Of a stretch of 64,000 nucleotides of DNA, positions 9,841 through 18,527 are shown in pieces (position 1 is the stretch's first letter; each line of letters starts with the position of its first letter). Origin of the DNA: Elusimicrobiota bacterium. GTDB lineage: Bacteria > Elusimicrobiota > Elusimicrobia > UBA1565 > JACRDR01. A program made the translations under genes and the position numbers. Location of the stretch: NCBI GenBank assembly GCA_016194745.1, contig JACQBA010000005.1, positions 124,001 to 188,000 on the forward strand, in the 5' to 3' direction. The notes under the pieces are model-generated. The model worked only from the letters and a program-made list of their open reading frames with translations. It ran no database searches and was not told where the DNA came from.

Positions 9841-11418
9841 ATGCCCGTCCTATCGCTCGGCGTCCTAGACACCTCCATCCTCGTGGCCTACGTCGTCGTC
9901 CTGGCCTCGATCGGCTGGTGGGCGGCGCACCGGACCTCCAAGACGACGGAAGACTACTTCCTCGCCAACCGCTCTATCCCGTGGGTGATCACGGCGCTGA
10001 GCTTCTTCGCGACCTCGATCAGCGCGCTGACCTTCGTCGGGACTCCCGGCGAGGGCTATTCCTCGGACTACCGCTACTTGCTGAGCAACCCCGGCGACAT
10101 CCTCGCCACGATCTTCATCGCGAACTACTTCCTGCCGCATTTCCAGAAGCTGCGCGTCACCTCGATTTACGAGGCGATGGCGCTGCGCTTCGGCTCCGCG
10201 GCCCGGACGACGTGCGCGGGTTACTTTCTCCTCACGCGCACTCTCGCCGCGACGGTCCGCATCGTCGCCATCGCGAAGGTGCTCCAAGTCGTCTCGGGCG
10301 GCGCGTTTTCTTACAACTGGTGCGTGATCGTCGTGATCGCGGGCATCCTCGGCTACACGACGATGGGGGGCGGCCGCGCGATCGCCTGGACGGACAGCCT
10401 TCAATTCACGCTGCTCATGACGGGCGCCTTGGCCGGCCTGGGCTACATCGTGACCCACGTACCGGGCGGGGTCTCCGCGATCATCGAGGCCGGGCGCCAC
10501 GCGGTCAAACCGGACGGGACCGTCTACAATAAGTTCAATTTCCTGGAAATGTTCAAGTGGGAGAACGTCGGACTCTTGGCGCTCATGACGACGTGGGCGT
10601 TTTTCAACTCCTCCGCGGCCTACGGCACCGACCAGGACATGGTCCAACGCCTGCTCGCCTGCAAAGACAACAAGAAGGCGCAGTGGAGCCTCATGATGTG
10701 GGGGTTCCTCAGCATCCCGATCACCTTCCTTTTCCTGACGATCGGCGCGTCGCTCTACGCCTATGCGCAGGTTCACCCTCAGTTCGTGCAGGGGATGACG
10801 GACAACGACCACGTGTTTCCGCGGTTCATCTTGACCGCTATGCCCCCAGGGCTGCGCGGCCTACTGCTCGCGGCTGTCGCCTCGGCGGCGATGGGTAGCG
10901 CCGACTCGGCGCTCGCGTCTCTGTCGACCGCGTTCGTCATCGACTTCTACAAGCCGTTCTGGGGGAAGGGGGCGAGCGAGGCGCAGTGCGTGAAAGTCTC
11001 GAAGATCTCCTTCGTCGGCTTCGGACTCCTCTTCATGTTCTTCGGGCTCGTCATGCAGAATCTGGACAACCTGCTCTGGTTGGCTTTCCGCGCGATCTCC
11101 TTCACGTACGGGCCGCTCCTTGGCATCTTCGGCGTGGCGCTGCTGACGGATTGGAAGGTCCCGGCGCGCAAGCTCTTGCCCATCATGTTCGCGTGGACGA
11201 TATGCTCCTTCCTGTTCGCGATGATCGCCTGGCATGCGACGGCCGGCGGCCCCTCCGCGTTCGGCAGCTTGGCGTCGACCCACCCCGGGCTGAGCCACTT
11301 CCTGATCCGGATGCACAAGGATTTCTGGCGCTTCTACATCATCCTCGGCGCGTTGGTGATGCCCGCGGCCGCGTTCTTGATGCGGGAGCCCTCCGAGTCC
11401 CGCCCCGCGGCCGCGTAG
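9841..11418 (+). CDS. Sodium:solute symporter (SSS) family transporter
   Basis: TTEDYFLANRSIPWVITALSFFATSISALTFVGTPGE; ~13 TM; AAVASAAMGSADSALASLSTAFVIDFYKPF. Confidence 0.92.
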   Translation: MPVLSLGVLDTSILVAYVVVLASIGWWAAHRTSKTTEDYFLANRSIPWVITALSFFATSISALTFVGTPGEGYSSDYRYLLSNPGDILATIFIANYFLPHFQKLRVTSIYEAMALRFGSAARTTCAGYFLLTRTLAATVRIVAIAKVLQVVSGGAFSYNWCVIVVIAGILGYTTMGGGRAIAWTDSLQFTLLMTGALAGLGYIVTHVPGGVSAIIEAGRHAVKPDGTVYNKFNFLEMFKWENVGLLALMTTWAFFNSSAAYGTDQDMVQRLLACKDNKKAQWSLMMWGFLSIPITFLFLTIGASLYAYAQVHPQFVQGMTDNDHVFPRFILTAMPPGLRGLLLAAVASAAMGSADSALASLSTAFVIDFYKPFWGKGASEAQCVKVSKISFVGFGLLFMFFGLVMQNLDNLLWLAFRAISFTYGPLLGIFGVALLTDWKVPARKLLPIMFAWTICSFLFAMIAWHATAGGPSAFGSLASTHPGLSHFLIRMHKDFWRFYIILGALVMPAAAFLMREPSESRPAAA

Positions 11419-11479
11419 GCGCGCCGTCCTCCCGCCGCCTTTGCTAGAATAGCCCGTCGAGCCTAAGGCCCGGTCGTCC

Positions 11480-12898
11480 ATGACCCGCACCCGCCCCGCC
11501 GCTTTGGTCCTTTCCGCCGTCTTCATCGCTTTCTGCGCATGGACGGTCAAGGCCGACGACGACGTCATGCTGCAGGGCTTCTACTGGGACGCGCCGCAGG
11601 GCTGGTACAAGACGCTCGCGGGCGAAGCGCCGCGGCTCGGCAAGGCGGGATTCACCTCGATTTGGCTGCCGCCTCCCTCCAAGGGCGCTTCGGGCGCGGT
11701 CTCCAACGGCTACGATCCCTACGACCACTACGATCTCGGCGAGTTCGATCAGAAGGGTTCCGTCGCGACGCGCTGGGGGACGCGGCAGGACCTCGCCAAC
11801 CTGATCGCGGCGCTCAAATCGGCGAGAATCGTCCCGCTCGCAGACGTCGTTTTCAACCACATGATGGGGGCCGACGCGCAGGAGACGAGCCCGGTGAACG
11901 GCGCGACGGGCTGGACGCGCTTCGACTACGCGCATCGCGCGCCGGCGGGAGCGCCGACGTGGAGGCAGGTCGAGTCGCGGCTCGGCCGGGCCATCCCGCA
12001 CGCGGCGTCGGAGCCGTACCTCTTCAGGAAAACCTGGCAGGACTTCCATCCGAGCCGCGAGCATCCCGACACGCAGCCTCCCTACCACGACGCGGCGTTC
12101 GGTACCGATCTTTGCCAGCAGCACGATTGGGTCTCGGTCGGCCTCAAGCTGTGGGGCGACTGGCTCGTCGATTCGGTGGGCTACGGCGGCTTCCGAATCG
12201 ACTACGCGAAGGGCCTCGATCCGGGATTCCTGCGCGAGTGGGTGCGAGACGGCTCAAAGGCCGGAAAGCTGACGGTGCTCGAAGTGTGGGACAGCGTGGA
12301 GGCGATCCAGGGCTACGCGCGGGAGACGGGCGCTCACGCCTTCGACTTCCCTCTGTTCTTCAAGCTGCGCGACATGGCGAACGACCTCGGAGGCTCCTTC
12401 GACATGAAGTCTCTGGACGGCTACGGCTTCGCGGCGCGCGATCCGATGCACGCGGTCACCTTCACCGCCAACCACGACACCGCGCGCGACTATCCGGTGA
12501 CGGGCTCGAAGATGATGGCCTACGCGTACATCCTTGCTCTCGAGGGCTATCCGAGCGTCTTCTACCAAGACTACGAGGCGCTGCGCACTGAGATCGACGC
12601 CCTGATCTCGGTCCGAAAGCGTCTCGCGGGCGGGCCGACCGCGACGCTGCACACGGACGCTCATCTTTTCATCGCTCAGCGCGGGGGGCTGGGTCGGCTT
12701 CCCGGGCTCGTCCTTGTGTTGAACAACGATCCCTCCGAGCCGCGCGGCGCGTGGGTCACGGTCAAGAAGGACTGGGCCGGCAAGGTCTTGAAGGATTATT
12801 CCGGCCGCTCTCCGAGCCTGCGCGTCGAGCAGGACGCGCGCGTGCGGCTGTCCGCTCCGGCGCGCGGGTACTCGGTCTACGGCCCCGAAGGCTTCTAG
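11480..12898 (+). CDS. Secreted GH13 alpha-amylase
   Basis: Signal peptide; VMLQGFYWDAPQGWYKTL; GFTSIWLPPPSKG; PLADVVFNHMMG; GGFRIDYAKG; FTANHDTAR. Confidence 0.92.
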   Translation: MTRTRPAALVLSAVFIAFCAWTVKADDDVMLQGFYWDAPQGWYKTLAGEAPRLGKAGFTSIWLPPPSKGASGAVSNGYDPYDHYDLGEFDQKGSVATRWGTRQDLANLIAALKSARIVPLADVVFNHMMGADAQETSPVNGATGWTRFDYAHRAPAGAPTWRQVESRLGRAIPHAASEPYLFRKTWQDFHPSREHPDTQPPYHDAAFGTDLCQQHDWVSVGLKLWGDWLVDSVGYGGFRIDYAKGLDPGFLREWVRDGSKAGKLTVLEVWDSVEAIQGYARETGAHAFDFPLFFKLRDMANDLGGSFDMKSLDGYGFAARDPMHAVTFTANHDTARDYPVTGSKMMAYAYILALEGYPSVFYQDYEALRTEIDALISVRKRLAGGPTATLHTDAHLFIAQRGGLGRLPGLVLVLNNDPSEPRGAWVTVKKDWAGKVLKDYSGRSPSLRVEQDARVRLSAPARGYSVYGPEGF

Positions 12899-13189
12899 TC
12901 CGCCTTGCGGCTTGTCGCTCGGCGGAAGGAAAGGCCTGCGCAGGAACGTCCAAGAGGCCATGTCGGCGCCGCGCCAATAGCCGGACTGGTTCGTCGAAAA
13001 GAGGTAAAAGTCGCCGTCGAAGAGCGCGACGACCGGGTCGGCGGTGGCGCGATGGCGTCCCGCTTCGGAGTATTCGGGATACGGAGTGAAGCCGTAGTCG
13101 AGGTTGATCGGGTTGCAGTAGGTCTTCGGTTTCGCCCGAGCGGCATCCGGCGGCGACGCGAGCAGGAGCGCGGCCAGCATGAGCTTCAT
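12896..13189 (-). pseudogene. Truncated GH43-like glycosidase (N-terminal remnant)
   Basis: MKLMLAALLLASPPDAARAKPKTYCNPINLDYGFTP...ADPVVALFDGDFYLFSTNQSGYWRGADMASWTFLRRPFLP; similarity stops where the frame enters the antisense of the amylase. Confidence 0.7.
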
Positions 13190-13216
13190 GCGGGGCAGAG
13201 GATACCAATTCCGCGC

Positions 13217-13615
13217 CTAGCGGAGCTCGAGATTGAAGCAGATGCGCGTGCCGCCGATCGTCGTGATCGGGACGCGGCCCATGAACATTCCGGCGAGTCG
13301 GGTCATGCGGCCGAGCTTCATCGGGTCCTCGGGCGGGGCCTCCTGGAACAGCGACAGCGCGATTCGGAGGATGTCGTCCTTGCGGCGGCCCAGGCTCGAA
13401 GGATAGCCGGAGTCGATATCCGCTGAATAGGCGGCGAAGAGGTCGGCCGGATGCGCCTGCCTGACGAGCGCGTCCAGCGGGAGCGCGGTCTCGGTGGCCC
13501 GCTGAGCACGCGCCGGGCACGCCAACAGGGCGATAAAAAGACCCGCCGCCGCCGCGGCGAGGGCCGCGGAAGGCGCGAGTCGATATGCGTCGAATCGATC
13601 GAGCTCAAGTTCCAT
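13217..13615 (-). CDS. Hypothetical exported protein
   Basis: Signal-like AAAAAGLFIALLACPARAQ; 132 aa. Confidence 0.55.
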   Translation of the reverse strand: MELELDRFDAYRLAPSAALAAAAAGLFIALLACPARAQRATETALPLDALVRQAHPADLFAAYSADIDSGYPSSLGRRKDDILRIALSLFQEAPPEDPMKLGRMTRLAGMFMGRVPITTIGGTRICFNLELR

Positions 13616-13917
13616 CGTTGTCTTCGGCAGCCAGGCGACCCCAGCGTCGGGGCCCTACGCTTTGCGCCCCCGCCTCTCGACGGGTTTGCTATTGTCGGCG
13701 ATCCCATGCGGCACGTCGGGATTCTCACCCATAGCATAGGGCCGCCGCCCGTCGAAAATCAAGGCGACTTTGGTCACATGAGACATCCTGGAGCGATAGG
13801 CCTACGGGATGTTGGGGCTTTTGCCTGGTGATCCACGGTCTTGCCGAATCATGCGGACCCTCGGCGCTTGGAGTATCCTGGGGCCGAAGGCATGTCGGAG
13901 GGGAGACAGGAGGGGAC

Positions 13918-14778
13918 ATGCGTCCCGCATCAATCGCCGCGCTCGCGGCCGTCGTTATTTCCTCGTATTCCGGTTCGGCGTCGGCTCTGGGCTCGACGGC
14001 GTATACTGAGGCCGATCGCGGCCGAGTGATCAACGCCGTCGCGGGCCCGGGGACCGAGACGCCCGACGCTGCAACTCCCATCGCGCAGGTCACGGTGCCC
14101 GTAATCGCGCACACCGAAGGGGAGATCCCTCTCTGCACTGGCGTGCTCATCGCCGAGGACCTCGTCCTCACCGCCGCGCACTGCGTGCCCGATCCGGCCA
14201 CCAAAGACAAGGTCGAGATCCTCTATGACCTCGACCCGAAGCGGACCACGCCGGACTTGTACAAGGACGCGGGCACGAGCCGGATCTTCTCGACCCAGTA
14301 CGTCCGCCACGAGACCTACCGAAGGAGCACGGGCATCTTCGACATCCCTTACGGGATCGACCTGGCCTTGGTGAGGCTCACGCCTTCGCTCACGGGCCGC
14401 GCGGTCGCGTCGCTCCCGAGCGCCGGTCTCGAGCTGTCCGACGACGGCGTCGACGTGACCGTCGCGGGCTGGGGTTCCCGGGGGCCGGACGCGGGCTACG
14501 GCTTGCGCAGCGGTACCGTCCGTATGCGCCCGAGCTTCTCGCTCCTCTCGCAGGAGGAGGGCAAGGCGGAGTACGAGCCCGGCGCCGTGACGATCTGCCC
14601 CGGCGACAGCGGCGGCCCCGCGTTCTCGCTGCAGTCCGGCGGGCCGCCGGTCGTCGTGGCGGTCCATTCGTACCGCATCGGGTATTGCCCCAACGCGAGG
14701 GGAAAGGCGACATACGTGCCCTCGTGGATCGGCTGGATCGAGGCCAAGTCCGCGGAGCTGCGCGGCCGCAAGGATTAG
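13918..14778 (+). CDS. Secreted trypsin-like serine protease
   Basis: Signal peptide; LVLTAAHC, GIDLALVRL, CPGDSGGPAF catalytic triad motifs. Confidence 0.93.
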   Translation: MRPASIAALAAVVISSYSGSASALGSTAYTEADRGRVINAVAGPGTETPDAATPIAQVTVPVIAHTEGEIPLCTGVLIAEDLVLTAAHCVPDPATKDKVEILYDLDPKRTTPDLYKDAGTSRIFSTQYVRHETYRRSTGIFDIPYGIDLALVRLTPSLTGRAVASLPSAGLELSDDGVDVTVAGWGSRGPDAGYGLRSGTVRMRPSFSLLSQEEGKAEYEPGAVTICPGDSGGPAFSLQSGGPPVVVAVHSYRIGYCPNARGKATYVPSWIGWIEAKSAELRGRKD

Positions 14779-15446
14779 AACTTCGTCACGTAGATCGGCG
14801 AGAGCCCGCCTTGGAGCTCGGCGCCGCCCTGCCAGCCGACGAAGATCAGCTTTTGGCGCAGGCCTTCCTGGAAATGGGAGCAGAGCATGCCTCTGAGCCC
14901 GAGCCAGCCGAAGGCGCCGCTCGCGGTGCCGCAGTTGTAGGTGCCCTCGAGGCTCTTCTCTCGCTCGTGAGAGACGACCGCGAGGCCCACGCCCGCAGAC
15001 CAGCCGCCGCCCGCGTTGAGCTTGAGGATGTTCACGTTGCCGGCGCCGATGAGGTAGATCTTCGACGCGCGCCAATCGTAGCAGGCGAGCCCGCCCGCGC
15101 CGACGCGCGCGGCGCCGACCGCGCTCACGCCGAGGCTGCCGTGTCCGCACGCCATGAACGTGTACGCGTCCTCCGACGCGGCGTCGCGGAACTTCGGTTC
15201 GGACAGGGCGTCTTCGGCATCGCGGATGCGGTTCTCCAGTTCCCGCGCGGCGTCGGCGGGGAGAGGCGCTCCGATGGCGCGCTCGATGGCGCCGCGCGCG
15301 TCGATGGCGTAGGCGCCGACCGGTCGTTGCGGGTACGGTCCTCCGGCGGGGACGCCTGAGGCGGAGGCGGCATGGGGCGCGGCGAGCAGCAGCGCGGCGA
15401 TGAGGGGTTTCATTCGACGGACCTCGCGTATTGAGGGGTTTCGCAT
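14775..15446 (-). CDS. Hypothetical exported protein
   Basis: Signal peptide (MKPLIAALLLAAPHAASASG, alternative start 15413); Gly-rich beta-like C-terminus. Confidence 0.65.
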   Translation of the reverse strand: MRNPSIREVRRMKPLIAALLLAAPHAASASGVPAGGPYPQRPVGAYAIDARGAIERAIGAPLPADAARELENRIRDAEDALSEPKFRDAASEDAYTFMACGHGSLGVSAVGAARVGAGGLACYDWRASKIYLIGAGNVNILKLNAGGGWSAGVGLAVVSHEREKSLEGTYNCGTASGAFGWLGLRGMLCSHFQEGLRQKLIFVGWQGGAELQGGLSPIYVTKF

Positions 15447-15600
15447 AGGCGCGAATGCGTCTCGGCGCGACCACTATACGGGCGCGCGCCGAGCCGCGCA
15501 GGGGCCCGGAGACCTCCCGCGCGGCTAGAGCGGACGACCCAGGATCTATGCGCGGCTCAGTCGAATCGCCGGGGCTCGAAGGAGTCGAATGAGCGCGCGA

Positions 15601-16083
15601 TCATCGGCGGGATTGAGGAGCGCCCTCGGAGAGAGGGAACGAGTTCGAACTGCTCCAAAACGACCGCTGGCAGCCATCGGCTCCGACCTCGCAGGCGACC
15701 CAGTTGCGCACGCTGCGAACCTTGTTCGCGAAGCACTGGCTGAGCACCTTCTTTTGATCGGCCAAAGGGAGCTTTCCGTAGACGTCGCGCTTTCCGAGGT
15801 CCCGCTCTTCCGAGACGCAATCTTTCGCCATGGTCCGCTCGTACTCCCCTTTGTCGAGCTTTTCCAGGACGGTGGCGACGTCGCGGCGTCTCTGCTCGAG
15901 CGCTTGCTCTCGACTCTGCGCCTGCTGTTGTTGTTTCTGCTGAGCGGCGACGACGGCGCGCGCCCCCGCAAATTCGCTCTCCAGAGTCGCTTGGCCGCCT
16001 TGTCCGGCCGCCAGGCCGTCCGTCGTCAAGAGCGCCGACGCCGATGCGGCGCAGAGCCCTAATGCGATGAGTCTCGTGTGCAT
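15601..16083 (-). CDS. Hypothetical exported protein with Gln-rich coiled coil
   Basis: Strong SD AAGGAGG before ATG; MHTRLIALGLCAASASALLTTDGLA; QQKQQQQAQ. Confidence 0.65.
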   Translation of the reverse strand: MHTRLIALGLCAASASALLTTDGLAAGQGGQATLESEFAGARAVVAAQQKQQQQAQSREQALEQRRRDVATVLEKLDKGEYERTMAKDCVSEERDLGKRDVYGKLPLADQKKVLSQCFANKVRSVRNWVACEVGADGCQRSFWSSSNSFPLSEGAPQSRR

Positions 16084-16140
16084 GAATGCCTCCTTCCTGC
16101 GCATAGCATGGAGGAATGCGCTCCGCGGAGCTTGCGGGAT

Positions 16141-16791
16141 TTATCCGGGGATCATCCGGAGCGATAGACCGGAGAAATTCCGCACGCGCAGCGCCGCGTG
16201 GCGGAACTCGTCGGCGCGATGGGAGGTGGTGATCGCCACGACCTTCATGCCGGCGCGGCGGGCTGCCTCCTCGCCGAGCAGCGAGTCCTCGAAGACGACG
16301 CAGCGGCGGGGCGGCGTCCTGAGGCGGTCGGCGAGCTTGAGGAACGTCTCCGGGTCCGGCTTGCCCCGCTTCACGTCCCCGGCGTCGACGATGGCGTCGA
16401 AGCTCGAGCGCAAGTCGAGGCCATCGATGATGAAATCGACGTTGTCTTTGCGGGAGCCGGTGCCGAGGCCGATCGGATGTTCCGCGGCGCGGGCGGCCTT
16501 GAGGAACGCGCGCAGCCCGGCGAGCGCCCGGCGGCGCGGAGCGTAGAGGCGGCGATAGAGGGCTTCCTTCGTATCCGTGAGGCGGTCCGCCTCCGAGGCC
16601 GAGACCTTCCGCTTGAAATAGTAAGCGAGCACTTCGCGCGTCGGCATGCCCATCGTCTCGCGGAAGAACTCGGGAAGCTTGAGCTCGATGCCGCGGCGCC
16701 GGAAAAAGACGATCCAGGCCCGCGCGTGGTCGGGCATGTTGTGGCAGACGACGCCGTCCATGTCGAAGAGAAGCGCGATGCGCGAGGCCAT
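16141..16791 (-). CDS. HAD-superfamily hydrolase (phosphatase/beta-PGM-like)
   Basis: LLFDMDGVVCHN; GLGTGSRKDN; KRGKPDPETFLKLADRL; VVFEDSLLGEEAARRAGM. Confidence 0.92.
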   Translation of the reverse strand: MASRIALLFDMDGVVCHNMPDHARAWIVFFRRRGIELKLPEFFRETMGMPTREVLAYYFKRKVSASEADRLTDTKEALYRRLYAPRRRALAGLRAFLKAARAAEHPIGLGTGSRKDNVDFIIDGLDLRSSFDAIVDAGDVKRGKPDPETFLKLADRLRTPPRRCVVFEDSLLGEEAARRAGMKVVAITTSHRADEFRHAALRVRNFSGLSLRMIPG

Positions 16792-16799
16792 TGCTCGGA

Positions 16800-16808
16800 T
16801 TATAACAC
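16800..16808 (-). promoter_or_regulatory. Extended -10 of HAD gene (TGTTATAAT)
   Basis: Consensus TG-T-TATAAT on minus strand, 8 nt before ATG at 16791. Confidence 0.65.
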
Positions 16809-16815
16809 GGGGAAA

Positions 16816-16824
16816 TGTTAAAAT
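16816..16824 (+). promoter_or_regulatory. Extended -10 of cyclase gene (TGTTAAAAT)
   Basis: TG-T-TAAAAT ending 5 nt before ATG at 16830. Confidence 0.6.
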
Positions 16825-16829
16825 GGGTC

Positions 16830-18407
16830 ATGGCCGCGCCCGTCACGCGAAATCTCACCATCCTCCTCACCGACATCAAGGGCTTCACCGACAAGACTTC
16901 CCAGAAGAGCCGCACGCAGATACAGGAGATGCTCGAGAGCCACAAGGCAATCGTGCTCCCGATCCTCGAGTCGAGAGGCGGCAAGCTCGTCAAGACGATC
17001 GGCGACGCCTTCTTGATGGTCTTTGAAAGCCCGACCGACGCGGTGCTGGCCGGCGTCGCGGTCCAGGACGCGCTCGACAAGCACAACGAGGGGAAGGCCC
17101 ACGAGGACCGCATCGAGGTCCGGATCGCGATCAACGCGGGCGAGGTGAACCTCGCGGACAACGACATCTTCGGCGAGCCCGTCAACATCACGGCGCGCAT
17201 CGAGGGCGTCGCGGAAGCGGGCGAGGTGTTCTTCACTGAGGCCGTCTATCTCGCCATGAACAAGACCGAGGTGCCTTCCAGCACGGTCGGGCAGCTCCAG
17301 CTCAAAGGCATCCCGGAGAAGGTCCGCGTTTATAAGGTAAAGCGGGAACGGCCGATCGGCGACACGGTCGACGGCGGCGGGGCCGCATCCGTCGCCGGGG
17401 CCCGTACGATCTGGGACCGTCTCAAGACCGCCTCCCCCGCCGCCTCCCCCGCCGGCTCCTCCGAGGGGCTTCCCGATCTTCCGTCCGAGCGCGCCCCGAA
17501 GGCGGTGATGGCGCCGACGACCCAGACCCGCGGCGTTCCGCCCAAGCTGTCTCGCCGCGCCGTCGCCCTCGCGATCGACGGGGCGCTGGTCGCCATGCTC
17601 GTCGGAATACTTTCCCCGGGCGAGAAGTCCGACTTCCGCGTGAAAGTCGGGGGCGACAAGAAAGCGATCTCGTCCATGAGGAAGGCGCTCAAGCAGGGCA
17701 TCAAGGACGGGACGATCAAGATGGACGAGACCGGCATCCACGGCACGGTCGGCGACAAGAAGGTCTCCATCAACAACGACGGCATCGCGATCGGACCGGG
17801 CGGCGCGCCTTCGGTCGAGACGTCCGAGGAGCCGGCGGATACCCTTCTCAGGCGCAAGGTCACGGTGAACGCGAAGGAGCAGAGGCTTTCCAAGCTCGCG
17901 CGCGAGATGTCGGAGCAGACCAAGGTGAACTTCGTGCTCGACGAGGGCGTGGAGGACGTCGAAGTCACCATGTTCCTCCAGTCCGCGACGCTCCAGGAGG
18001 CGCTGGACGTTCTTCGCGACACGAAGCATCTCTCCTACCGCAAGATCGGCGACTCGACCTACAAGATCGACTATTCGGGAAGCGCCGCCGACGAGGTCAT
18101 CCTCGACAAGGACGGCGTGCGGGTGACGCGGCGTCACGCGAAGCGAAACTTGTGGTTCCCTCTCTTCTGGATCGTCTACAACACCTTGTTCATCACCGTG
18201 TTCGCCTCCACGCCCGGAAAGAAGGCGATGAAGCTGCGCGTCGTCTCCGACGCGGCGATGGACTCCAAGCGCTCCTTCGCGCGCGCCCTGTCCTCGCTTC
18301 TCTCCGGCTACATCCTTTTCCTCGGCTACCTGTGGGCGATCTGGGACAAAGAGCGCCGGACCTGGCACGATCATATCGTGGGCACCCGGGTCGAATCCTG
18401 CGAATAA
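16830..18407 (+). CDS. Class III adenylate/guanylate cyclase fused to RDD domain interrupted by an STN/secretin-like domain
   Basis: ILLTDIKGFTDKTS, KLVKTIGDAFLMVF, DIFGEPVNITARIEG; RDD half 1 LSRRAVALAIDGALVAMLVGIL; STN-like RLSKLAREMSEQTKVNFVLDEGVEDVEVTMFLQSATLQEALDVLRDTKHLSYRKIGDSTYKI; RDD half 2 GKKAMKLRVVSD...RRTWHDHIVGTRV. Confidence 0.88.
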   Translation: MAAPVTRNLTILLTDIKGFTDKTSQKSRTQIQEMLESHKAIVLPILESRGGKLVKTIGDAFLMVFESPTDAVLAGVAVQDALDKHNEGKAHEDRIEVRIAINAGEVNLADNDIFGEPVNITARIEGVAEAGEVFFTEAVYLAMNKTEVPSSTVGQLQLKGIPEKVRVYKVKRERPIGDTVDGGGAASVAGARTIWDRLKTASPAASPAGSSEGLPDLPSERAPKAVMAPTTQTRGVPPKLSRRAVALAIDGALVAMLVGILSPGEKSDFRVKVGGDKKAISSMRKALKQGIKDGTIKMDETGIHGTVGDKKVSINNDGIAIGPGGAPSVETSEEPADTLLRRKVTVNAKEQRLSKLAREMSEQTKVNFVLDEGVEDVEVTMFLQSATLQEALDVLRDTKHLSYRKIGDSTYKIDYSGSAADEVILDKDGVRVTRRHAKRNLWFPLFWIVYNTLFITVFASTPGKKAMKLRVVSDAAMDSKRSFARALSSLLSGYILFLGYLWAIWDKERRTWHDHIVGTRVESCE

Positions 18408-18465
18408 TCCGGACAACGGCCGGAGTTCCTGCTCGGTCATCGACGGCCGCCGTCCCATAAAATCG

Positions 18466-18498
18466 CTCCGCCCCATCCCTCGAGGAGATGGGGCGGAG
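18466..18498. terminator. Bidirectional terminator-like hairpin between convergent genes
   Basis: Perfect 12-bp stem CTCCGCCCCATC/GATGGGGCGGAG; TTTT follows on the minus strand. Confidence 0.65.
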
Positions 18499-18527
18499 GT
18501 GCGTCTAGGCTGAGTCGAAGGCGCCGA

